Part shown: positions 46,949 to 57,958 of the stretch, in pieces
Layout of the letters: every line of letters begins with the position of its first letter
Numbering within the stretch: the first letter of the stretch is position 1
Notes under the pieces: generated by a model
Database searches by the model: none
Seen by the model: only the letters and a program-made list of their open reading frames with translations
Told to the model about the DNA's origin: nothing
Source: Eleusine coracana subsp. coracana
Taxonomy: Eukaryota; Streptophyta; Magnoliopsida; Poales; Poaceae
DNA length: 64,000 nucleotides
Assembly: GCA_032690845.1 (NCBI GenBank)
Contig: CM064422.1
Span: 6,324,001-6,388,000, forward strand
Direction: 5' to 3'
Program-made: the position numbers and the translations under genes

Positions 46949-48193
46949 TGGATTGGATCGATTTGCTCGCCGCTCTTTTGCCTTAGCGCTGACGGAGCGG
47001 AGCGTGTAGCGCGATCACCATGGATGGATGGTTGTTGTCCGCGGTGAGGACGAGAAGGCTCTCGTGATCGTGAATCTCATGTGTAAAGGGGTTTGTTATT
47101 GCAGTTATGATTATATGCAATGAATCCTGTGCATGGACAGTCACGAAAAGATTGCAGCAAACCTACCGTCTGATGATTTTCTAACACACAAATGTACCTG
47201 TATGATAAAAACTGCCTATTATCACATCGCATATATGAAGGCTTGAACCGTGACGAGTGACGACGCATGCCTTTGTATAGACCTGTCGCTCCAGCCGTGG
47301 TTATGTGGCCCGTCGGCTGCGATGCAGGCACCGAGGCCATTGGCCTATCCAAACGAATTTCCTTTTCCTACATTCATGTAACAATTGGCTACAAGCATCT
47401 TTTTATATCCTCAAAATTATACTGTTCTGAAGAGTAATCGATGTATATGTTTTCATCTTCGATTCCAGTCACGACTATATGTAAGTAATGTAACAGTTCA
47501 AGCCATTTCACTGTATAACAATAGTATGTGCAAAACACGAATGCTGCAGCCCAATGGGGTCCAGTGCCTCGGACTCAAATCAAACACCATCTTTGAGGCT
47601 TCCAGACTTTATTCATCACTGATCAGCAGTCAGCTCTGACGGAAGCATAATGCAACATGACCACATAAATCACCAACAAAAATGCCCTTCTGAACTTCCA
47701 TTAAAAAGGAAAGGACTGCAGTATGTAATAATTTAAGATGAGTCGTCACCAACAATCACCGCCATGACGAATTTGAACACTAGGCCAAAAACTAAAGAAA
47801 TGAGGCACAACAGTACAACACGGGCTCTCATTGATGAGATAATTCTGTTAACAATGGATCATGGATTACAACACAAATTTACCTTTACATTCCTTCCACT
47901 ATTGTGAAGCAATGAAAACAAGAAAAACCTACCTCCTACATTCCCAACTCCCTCTTCTAGTCAGACTAACCACCTAATAAGGAGCCCACTCCAACAGCTT
48001 ATACACCAGGCACCCATCTTCAGGTGCCTAGGTGAAATGGACCACTACTTCCCGTATTCTACAATTGGGAAGTAGTGGATGAAGATAGAAAAAAAAAAGA
48101 GAATAAAAGGAAATATGGGTGGAACATTGCCAATTATACTTTACATAATCTCTGATCTTTACCAGAGTGATAACGGAAGAAGCTCGGGAAATG
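46949..48193. other. Spacer between GT77 promoter and M8 protease 3' end
   Basis: The GT77 promoter and leader (46949 to about 47100), then AT-rich DNA and the 3' UTR of the leishmanolysin-like gene. No gene or element with paired ends is visible. Confidence 0.5.
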
Positions 48194-51100
48194 TTATAGC
48201 CAGAAAGACTTCTTCTCGCCGTATCCTGTGCAAGGGACACCCTTCTCTTCTTCTTCCCTCTTGCTGAAAAGGGTCTGGTCTGAGCAATCGAGACCCGCAC
48301 CGCATGCTGTATTATACGACTCACATGCAGAGTAGCATACCCGAAGCCTGTTGTCCCCATCCTCATCACACCGTTGAATCGAAATCTGCAACAAGGAGTT
48401 AGACAGAGATACAATTATTCATTGTCAGATGATAAATTTTCCTAAATCATAGTATACATCACTATTATCCTTAACATGATGAATCTGACATTATTGATGT
48501 GAGACTAGAAGAACAAGGGACAGAACAATTAGCTTATAAAATAGAACCAGTAGTGAGCATAAGATGTGGACTGCTATTATTATGAACATATGCTTATATG
48601 AAGTGACATCAACAACAATATTAAGATGAGATGCCTGCCCTGAAATATAAATTCTTTGTTTAAATCAACAAGAAGCACCAGCCTCATCTTGAAGTGCTCA
48701 TGCAATTGTGAACTGAAGTTGAACAAAAATACTTCAAAAAAGCAAAAAAGAAAAACATAAAAGGAAATTCGGTCACAGAAAATAGTACCCAGCAGGCCAG
48801 CCGCTTCGCGGCTGCCGCGCAGTTGGCATTGTTGAAGAAGTTCAGGAAGGTCCGCCCACTTGGCATCAACCTATTGTAATTTGGCACAAGAACTACAGAT
48901 TCAAGTTGTTGTAATATGCTGAGTTCACTTGGTGCACAATGCTGTCCGTCAGCATCTCTAACAAGTACATCATGACACATTGACAGGCTGGGCAATATTG
49001 AAGAGCCCTTCTGACAAGTGTAGCCCGCATAATCTGAACATCGGAACTCACATTTACCATTATCACAAACCCCTCCATGCAAACTACATTGCTCATCACA
49101 AACCGCTGCATAAGAAGAAAGGGAGATGTCACTTCAAAGCTTATATATAAATATGAACAGAACAACTATAGCGAGCAAATGGCAGATACAATCATAATTT
49201 TGATCATAAATTTTGTGTGCATTAACCTAGGATATAACTGTTGAGATTCCATGAATCCAATGGCGTATATTTAAATTTATAGTACAAATCAGCTGTTAAC
49301 TAACAACTTCTATCACCTGTTGAGCAGTCAATTCCTGTCCATTCAGTTTGGCAGTGACAGATACCATTAGCTTTACACACCCCATGGCCACTACAATTAT
49401 CTGGGCAAGATCCTGTTAACAGCAACAATGGTTAGTGAATTTGCTATATTAATACTTAAAAAATCATTTTTATCCTAGTCTCATAGTCATAATGTCAAAG
49501 GCGTACTTCTGTCGCAGATACTTCCATGTTGCTATTAATTTCATCCTGATAGACAATACGCCCTAAACTATTACTTGATGTTAGAGCATCTCCAAAACCT
49601 GTCCCTAAATCAAATTATTGGGATTTAATGAAAAAATCAGCCTCCAATAGCTCCCCTAAACACCTCCCTGTTTTTATCCCCTCCCTAAAACAACCTCAAT
49701 TGTGGACAAAAGAAGGGAAGGGATTGGCGTCCCCAATCCCACGCGTCCCGCCTCGGCGGCAAAAATTGGCGCCATCTCGCCTGAGAAAACACTGTAGCCG
49801 TGAAACAAACTCACCTTCGCTCAATGCAACTCCACTCGCGCCACCCCCTTCGGCAGCCGGCACGCCTCCGCCTGTGACCCCCCCTTCACTCCTCTGGCCA
49901 GCGAGCCTCAACTCCACCTCCGCCGGCTCGCCTCCGCTGCATCTCTGGCCGGCGTGCCTCAGCTCCACTCCCGATCGGCGCGCCTCAGCTACATCTCCGG
50001 ACACTCCGGCACGCCTCCGCTAGCGCCCCCTGCCCTCCTCCGGCCTGCGCGCCTCCGCTCCTGCCCCCTCCGGCCAGTGCGCCTCCGCTTCAACCCCCCC
50101 CCCCCCCCCCGGTCCTCGCGTTGCGGCGCTTGTTTCCCCTACGTGCAGCGCCGGCTCGCTCGTCTTCGGTCGTGCTGCTTCCATCCCCAACAATAGACGC
50201 TCTTCAGCCGTGCTGCTCCCGTCCCCAAGAACAGACGCCTCCGATTGAAGGTATTCCTCTTGGATTGGATTGAATAGAGAATCAGAGTACTCCCTCCATC
50301 CCAATATATAAGCATTTAAGAGATTCAAATTTTCCCCACAATATAAGCATTTCTAGTGATGTGACTACACCCTACCCCACTTTGATTCCTTAAAGTACAC
50401 TAAATGACTTCAATTTGAGAAAGAGAGACTACATTTATTAGGGACAATATGATCATTTTCCTCCTTCCTTGTTTTTGTCTTGGAATGCTAGGAATGCTTA
50501 TATAATGGGATGGAGGGATTAGTATTTAGAATACATGGTGTGCGGACTGTGTTTGCCAATGAAGAATCAAGCAATGACACACAGGAGCACAGAACAAAGT
50601 TCAGAATTCTTTTCCTTTGCACTAATTCAGAATCAATCTGTAATGGTCGGAATCATGACCTGTATTGTCCGGTTTTAAGTTCACGAGACATAAAACTTTT
50701 TCTTTTGAGGAATACGAGACATCAAACTCATCTTCAGTTGTATCATTCTATGGAAGGCTAACTGCAACTCATCAGCTGAACAATTGCCTTGCTTGAGCTG
50801 ATGCTAGTGCTGGATTTCCGGACTGGCGCTGTGCTGTGGGTTGTGCCATGTTCAGATGTATACAGCGAACTGCAGGCAGCATCGCAGGCGATCGATCTGC
50901 AGGCTGCCTCGTCGCGCACCGCAAAAGAACCCTACGTATTGCTGAGCTGGCCCAATTCAAAATTGATTTAGGGCCACGTTTAGAGAAACTATTGGAGGAG
51001 GGAGAAGAATTTAGTCCCAATAGTTTTTGGGCTACTCCCAAAAAGAAGTTTTTGGGGGACTTTTTTTGGGCCTCTCTTGGAGATGCTCTTATTAGCTAAT

Positions 51101-54100
51101 CCTCTCAATGCTAAAAGTATCATAATAAAATGATATGTGCATCTAGTCATTATCAGTGCCTAATGTTTCCAAGGAACAGCGATGGAGCAAGATTAAAGAG
51201 TTGAAAGAATTCTGAATATGTATATGGGAAAAAAAAATATCTAACATGATTGCTGAGTGATATAAAACCAAGGGATAGTGTACACTCACTTCTGCTGCAA
51301 TCATGATCATGAAATCCAGGGAAGCAGTGGCAGGTACCATCAATGCAGTCACCGTTAAAACTGCAAGATTTTGGACATTGGCCACTTACTCGTACGGGCA
51401 AGGAGTTACACAACTCATGATATGCCGGGCAAATTAATTCCCCTTCAGCAGAAAAATAACTTAAATAAAAATTAAGAAAAAAGAGGATTTGTCATGAGAA
51501 CATTAAGTCATAATACTCACCATTGAACCCTGGAAATTGAACAGGCCCGCCAGATCGTGGACATGACTTCCAGATTCCATCAACAGCAACCTAACAAATA
51601 AGATTATAAATCACATCATAAGGTGGTCCTTAAAAAAGGTTAGGAAACACCTTCCACTTGACAACAATATTTACAAGGCCAATTTAAGACAGTAAAAGAA
51701 TGCCAAATAATTTTAAACTATTTAAACTGATGAAGTGGTGAGTTGCCTTCAGTAAGCACCTTCAAATTCTTACAGCTGTGCAATTATAGTTATGGTGAAT
51801 TGGTGAATTGATAATAATGTTACAAAATGATAATCGACTGATAGCAGGCAATAAAAAAAAATCAGTACAAGATATTCCAGACAGATCAGGGACCCAAGAA
51901 AACAAAGTAAACTCAGTGCAAATTCAAGGGGGAAAAACAATAAAGTGGATTCACCTCTAGCGAGTTATTTGTGCAGCGATGCTGATAACAGCCATTTCCC
52001 TGGGTCATAGATCCACGGACAAAACCAGTCCGCACTAGCGTCGAGGCCATGCACCTGAGCATCAATAATTTTATAATTATGATGCAACTTGAAGATTTAG
52101 TAAAGCAAAAAATCTCCAAATTGACAGCCGCCTCACCTTGAATTACTTCCTCGAACTTCACCTAACATTCTGTCAGGTGCTCGTGCACTATTAACATCAG
52201 TGCATGAACCATCAGAATAAGCAACGTAGTATGTGCAGTAATCTGCTAATGAAGACTGACCACCTGCAGAAGTAGAATTCCAAAATATCATGCAAGAGAA
52301 CAAGTGTAACATACAGAAATTAGAAGAGGGTTATAAGCAAGGATATACAAAATTCATCATGAAAACAGCAACGATCTCAAAGTACTACAACAGGGCTACA
52401 CACGTTCTCGTAAAAAAAAAAGGGGGGTGGGGGTGGGGGTGGGGGGGGGGGGGGGTACACAGGTAAGCAATAACCAGGTGGCTGTACAGCATAATTACCA
52501 GTCATGCCACAGTGCTACTGGGCGAATGACCATTATTTATAACCTTCATGACTAAATTCATAAATTCTCCTCTTTTTTGTTTGGTTTTATATTTCCCTTT
52601 TCCCACCTCTTTTTTTCTTTTCCTCATTCACTTTTGTTTCCTCTTTTTTGTTTGGTTTTATATTGCTCTTTTCCCATCTTTTTTTCTTCTTTTTCATCTT
52701 CCTTTTTGTTTGTTTGTTCTTGATCTTTGGTTCTTCAGGGTTTCATCTCTAGCCTACCCCAACTTGCTTGGGATTAAAGGCTTTGTTGTTGTTGTAAGTT
52801 TTTTTAATTACTATTGTTGTTGCTGTAAGTTGTACTAACTATCGTGGGATTAAGTTGACGAGCCATACGATGAAGCTCTGGGAGAGAGTTATCGAGCATC
52901 GCCTAAGAAGAGTGACAAGTGTGACGCAAAACCAGTTTGGGTTCATGCCTGGAAGATCGACCATGGAGGCAATTTTCTTAATGCGACAAGTGATGGAGAG
53001 ATATCGGGAGCAAAAGAAGGACTTACACATGGTCTTTTATTGACCTCGAGAAGGCGTATGACAAAGTGCCAAGAAATGTCATGTGGTGGGCCTTGGAGAA
53101 GCACAAAGTCCCAACTAAGTACATTACCCTCATCAAGGACATGTACAGGGACGCGAGGACGTGTGTTCGGACATGTGATGGCAACACCAATGACTTTCCG
53201 ATTAAAATAGGACTACACCAAGGATCAGCATTAAGCCCTTATTTATTTGCTTTGGTGATGGACAAGGTCACACGAGAAATACAGAGTGATGTCCCTTGGT
53301 GTATGCTCTTTGCTGATGATGTGGTGTTAGTTGACGAGAGTAGGGATGGGGTTAATAGGAAGTTGGAGCTGTGGAGGCACACATTAGAGTGCAAGGGATT
53401 CAGACTTAGTAGGGCCAAGACCGAGTATATGATGTGTGAGTTTAGCGCGGCTAGACATGAGGATGGAGACGTTAGCCTCGATGGACAATTGGTGGCCAAG
53501 AAGGATACATTTCGTTATTTAGGATCGACGTTGCAAAAGGACGGTGACATTGATGAAGATGTTAGGCATAGAATTTCAGCCGGCTGGTTGAAATGGCGTC
53601 AAGCATCCGGCGTCTTATGCGACAAGAGGGTGCCACAAAAGCTAAAAGGTAAATTCTATAGGACGGCAATTCGTCCGGCGATGTTATACGGTGCTGAGTG
53701 CTGGCCTACGAAAAGACAACATGTTCAACAATTTAGTGTAGCAGAGATGCGTATGTTGCATTAGTTTTGCGGGCATACAAGAAGAGACCGAATATGGAAT
53801 GAAGATATCCGGGACAGGATAGGAGTGGCACATATCGAGGAGAAATTGGTTCAACATCAGTTGAGATGGTTCGGACATGTCCAACGGAGGCCTCCGGAGG
53901 CGCCGGTGCGTAGTGGGGTTCTAAAGAGAGATGCTAATGTTAAGAGAGGTAGAGGCCGACCTAACTTGACTTGGGACGAGTCGGTTAAGAGAGACCTGAA
54001 GGCGTGGGATATCCCTAAGGAGCTAGCTATGGATAGGAGCGCTTGGAGACTAGCAATAGATGTGCCGGAACCATGATCTTTTTTTCTTTCCTTCTTGCTT

Positions 54101-57100
54101 ACTCGTTTCTTCTTTCTTTTGGCTTTTGTTCCTTTTGTTTTTGTCTCTGATTTTATTTTATTTTTTGGCTTTTGTTCATTTGTCTCTTCTTTTTTGGGTT
54201 CCCATGGGTTTCATCTCTAGCCTACCCCAACTTGCTTGGGATAAAAAGGCTTTGTTGTTGTTGTTGTTGTTGTTGCTGCTGTAAGTTGATCAATTCTGTT
54301 CTCTCTTGTGCATATGTTTGTTACCTCTGAACAACATATCTATCCAAATGCAAATATGTCACAGGTTTATTCCTCTTTTATCCAGTATAAGCAGTCTATG
54401 AAGGATCATCTTACCATAACTAGCAGAGAAACATATATGATATATCTAACACCTATGGCTCAATAGTAAAAATTTACAAATTGAATTCTCAACAGTGTGC
54501 AATGATTGTATTGAATGTTTGTACCCGTTAAAGAATTCGAACAGAGCAAAACATTTGTTTGTACTGTCTGCTTTTGACTACAAAGGAGATCACATGAACA
54601 AGCAGGAAGCTTAAATATACATGCTATGTCAGCAAAGCAATTGAATACATACCTTTATTAGCTTGAGGAAAATATTGAGCCCATCTGGGCAAGTCTCCAC
54701 TATAGCTTACTATAGGGCAATAACCTTCTGCCTCCCTATTATATGTGCATCCTGATAGTTGAGTTGTGTTGCAGCGGTATGCCCCTTTCCACGAATTGCA
54801 AGGAGAGGTAACAAACTCTGTTCCCTGATTACGACCCCAATCTAAATGCTCAGCCATGCTGTAGTTAGCTTGATACCATCCACTGTCCTCCAATAACGCT
54901 AAAGTCATTTTTGAAACCACCGATCGTGTATCCACTGACCCAGTCATGATCTCATTCATTAAGAGTCTTTTCTCCCAATGTGAACCTAAAGGTTACACCA
55001 AATATCAATAAACAATTAAAGGAGTTTTGAAACTTGTATAGTATAGGCATACATAACCAAATTACTATATAGCAGTCAGTTTATGTATGTACCTGAGGTA
55101 CCCCTGCCTCCTCCATCTTCCAATTCCAACCCAGTGAAGTTTTGGGAAAATGCCTTAATACAAATGACAGTAATTAAATTATAAGGTAATTTTTCAATGC
55201 AACAAGCATGGAAATACAAAACCACCGCAATCATACGGAGTCGTAAGACTTGACAAAATTCACAGATATCTTGTTACAACTTACTCCATAATGATGCCTT
55301 GAGTGCATGACAACTCGAGGTAGGACAACACGAGTAACCATTCTTCCAAGCTTTTCATCCAAAGTCTGAACAGTAACCTGAAGGGAGAAAAAAGATGGAG
55401 TGAGAAGAGGGCACGGAACTATCAAAACATAAAGACGAAGCTAAAGTTTCGATATGGGTGTGTTTGGTATGGCTCCAACTCCAGAAAATTCATGGAGTTT
55501 TTGAACCTGCTCATACCTAGCTCTAGAAATTCTTGGAGCTCGAGCTGTAAATAAATCAAGGGTCTTTTGTTGAGTCACTTTACTTTTGTTTTAGATTTAA
55601 CATAAAAAATCTAAAATATGTAATCTATTTTACAAACTTCAGCTCCAGCATGGATCTCAGAGCTGGAGCCACGCTAAGCAGGCCCATAGTACTTAGGCTA
55701 CCAGTTAATGTAGTGAACATGAACAAGGTTTCACAAAAGTATCTAAATCGGAAATATTGAATTTCATGAGTGATACTATGTATATTACCATAAACTTATA
55801 GTTTGCCACGGTGTGACTGCTCAATATGTGAAAAAGCTTACAAGCCTTTCTCACCTTCCTTAAAATTATTCGACAAGCTTATTCAAGAGAGTTCTAATAG
55901 CACAAACACAAAAACGGCTTGCTTATTTCCATGTGAAAATCAAAACAAATGGTCATTTAACCTCAACTTAACAAATGTTTGCAAACGTGGAGTCAATTAA
56001 GCCTTTCTCAGAGTTTCCCTCGTATTAGACTCACATGGTAACTGCCTAATGACCCATTCAACAAGTGAACAAACCTGATGCCACCCCTCAATTTAGTCAT
56101 ATAAATCTAAAAAGCTGATTTAAATATTGCAACTGATATCTATTAACGAGGCAGGAATTAATTAAGCAGCATAATACGGCTAGGAAAGGCATTATTCAGT
56201 ACCTGACTACGCCTCCTTTTCCTTTCATCACGAAAATGTGTGAAGGCGTGAGGATCAAAGCCTAGAACATGCATGACCTCATGTATTAATGTAGCTGAAA
56301 GTAGTGTTTGGGCTTCAGCTGTCAAATGACGAGGGGCCACATTAACATGACCTAGAAGCAAATAAATAAACAAATATGTTAGGTCTGAACAACATTAGAA
56401 ACTCCCCACATGTGAAATATTGCATGCAAGTGCGAGTGGTTGACAAACCTGCAATGGCCCGTCCCCATTGGTCACGTTCGCAGGCCACAGCCCATGCAAG
56501 GGTGTTACCAGTGGTCGGTCGCGTTGTTACTAAGAGGACTAAATCAGCATTGGCAACACCATCTGCAATTAAAAATAAATTCAGATGATGACATGGAATC
56601 AAGCACTCCACGCTCAATAGGCGTTACTAAGAGAGTGGCTCATAATAATGATAGATCACCTTCAACATATGCATGAGGAAGCTGTACACCTCCATCCTGA
56701 CCACAAGCTGAGTATCCACTGAGCCGCAGGTTACCCTTGACAGGTTCAACAGCTAGAGCTTTTCTAAACCACTCTACTGTTTGCCCCAATGCCTGTCCAG
56801 TCATTTGATTCAACAAATACAAAACAAAATCAGAAACATTAGGCATATCATATTACATCTTCTATGACAATTGAGTATGGTTGCACAAGAACTGCACCTT
56901 GCGAAGCCGTTGCTTCTTGTCCTCCCCAGCTCGGTCCTCAAGGGTGCAATTGTACCAGCAATCTCCTACCAATGGTGGATCCCCATGAGGATCACAGATA
57001 GGTGATCCTGGGACCGATGGTACAGGAGGTTCGCCAAGCTAACAAATAGAAGCAGCACATTTAACACTACTGCTAAGATGGTAAAACAGTGCTGACGATG

Positions 57101-57958
57101 CGATGAGAGACTAATGCGACAACTGACCTTCACAATGTCACCAATGCTTTTACATTCCCTGTCAGGCGAGTGCCCAACAGCATCATAATTGAGGTATATG
57201 CGAATTGGCTTCTTGACATTCTTCTGCGAACGCCAAGATGACAGACTCAACAAATGCCGTCCTCTTGCACGCTCCGCTTTGTCCCGAGGCTCATGGTACA
57301 CTTGTGGCATGACAGAGTACTCCTTCCGCCCAGCTCTCCGCCGCTGATGTAGTATCTCGTCATGGATGCAGGAGTGGCTACGGTAAACATCCTTCTCTCC
57401 AGTTTCCACGTCTTGTGGGAACAATGCTTTGCTTTCACCTGAATCCGCTCCAGCTCCTTGAGTACAGACTATAATCAATACAATCTGCAGCGAGCAAAGA
57501 ATCAAAGAAGATCGTTAAGATCAATACAAAGATGTGTATCCTTCGAAGGGCACAGCGCTGCAACCAGCAAGAATGAAAGATATTCCACTAAATGAAAGCG
57601 CACGAACAAGCATTGATTCCAACTACTCCCATAGTTTGGCAGAGACCAGGACATCCAAAAATAGCTCTGACAGAAGCATTCGTGCGCAGCAACACAGTAA
57701 AACCCTACGCAGCAGCAAGCCAAATCATCCCTCGAATCACCCTCCGAAAGACGAGAAGCGCACCAATCCGTACCGAATCCGCCCAACGCACCGGAATTTT
57801 CCCGACCATTTCGACCCAAAAATCCAACAACCCTGGACAATCCTCCCCCGACGCCCGCGGCACCAAACTCGCACCGGATCGACGCGGCAGCTCACCTCGA
57901 CGGTCGCAAGCCAAAGCACCCTCCCGCCCCCGCGGCGGGACGGGGCCCCGGCGTCCAT
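48194..57958 (-). CDS. Leishmanolysin-like zinc metalloprotease (peptidase M8) with EGF-like repeats
   Basis: Sixteen exons in transcript order: 57896-57958, 57128-57484, 56898-57038, 56660-56792, 56449-56562, 56203-56351, 55285-55377, 55093-55153, 54653-54985, 52137-52263, 51955-52054, 51521-51590, 51290-51442, 49317-49412, 48789-49105, 48194-48385; 2499 bases, 832 residues. All junctions are GT-AG and in phase. Signal peptide VLWLATVEIVLIIVCTQG (about 14-31). Zinc site HEVMHVLGF (H293, E294, H297); third ligand H373 in GSHWEKR; Met-turn Met384 in NEIMTG. Cys-rich EGF-like modules follow: CPKSCSFNGDC, CPDNCSGHGVC and CDEQCSLHGGVC. It should be a secreted or endomembrane endopeptidase; the substrate in plants is unknown. 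Introns of 2389 and 1877 bp carry the RTE and Harbinger/Stowaway insertions, while every exon frame stays intact. Confidence 0.94.
49584..51088. mobile_element. PIF/Harbinger-type element, 1.5 kb, with GC-rich internal cargo
   Basis: Left end GAGCATCTCCAA, right end TTGGAGATGCTC, flanked by TTA on both sides (49581-49583 and 51089-51091), the 3-bp duplication typical of PIF/Harbinger. There is no transposase. Inside, 49730-50230 is strongly GC-rich and built of degenerate repeats around gcctccgct and ctccggcc, giving Pro/Arg-rich frames without a domain; it resembles captured or expanded exon-like sequence. A Stowaway (50290-50519) is nested inside. The element lies in intron 13 of the M8 protease gene. 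Confidence 0.75.
50290..50519. mobile_element. Stowaway MITE nested in the Harbinger-type element
   Basis: Starts CTCCCTCCATCCCAATATAT and ends with the inverted copy ATATAATGGGATGGAGGGA(T), flanked by TA at 50288-50289 and 50520-50521. 230 bp, without coding capacity. Nesting shows that it inserted after the surrounding element. Confidence 0.88.
52422..52455. repeat. G-rich tract (GGGGGT)n/poly(G) in an M8 protease intron
   Basis: A run of GGGGG blocks followed by about 16 consecutive G. On the coding (-) strand it is a C tract. It could form a G-quadruplex on the + strand, and its length may be a sequencing or assembly weak point. Confidence 0.85.
52563..52797 (+). mobile_element. RTE-type LINE, 3'-end fragment (older copy)
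   Basis: This holds only the 3' UTR of an RTE element: pyrimidine-rich sequence with an internal ~70-bp duplication (cctcttttttgtttggtttt at about 52567 and 52639), the conserved end 'tctagcctaccccaacttgc', a short hairpin and a TTG tail. The same end occurs at 54208-54260. It is antisense to the protease gene, in intron 9. The left border is approximate. Confidence 0.75.
52833..54277 (+). mobile_element. RTE-clade LINE, 5'-truncated, inactivated reverse transcriptase
   Basis: Encodes the RT part from NYRGIKL onward: QNQFGFMPGRSTMEAIF, DLEKAYDKVPR, GLHQGSALSPYLFALVMD and the catalytic FADD box (53308-53319), then the RTE C-terminal region with YLGSTLQKDGDIDEDV, LYGAECW and LRWFGHVQRRP. The endonuclease domain is missing. 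A frameshift lies near 53036-53045 (before DLEKAYDK) and a TAG at 53762-53764 interrupts the frame; both block activity. It ends in the RTE 3' UTR and a (TTG)n tail. The 11-mer gctgtaagttg borders it at 52822-52832 and 54278-54288, consistent with insertion into the tail of the copy at 52563-52797. Confidence 0.9.

Noticed and set aside
41660..48193. HDR and GT77 as a metabolic gene cluster
   Set aside because: They are convergent, unrelated in pathway and single-copy in type; adjacency alone does not support a cluster.
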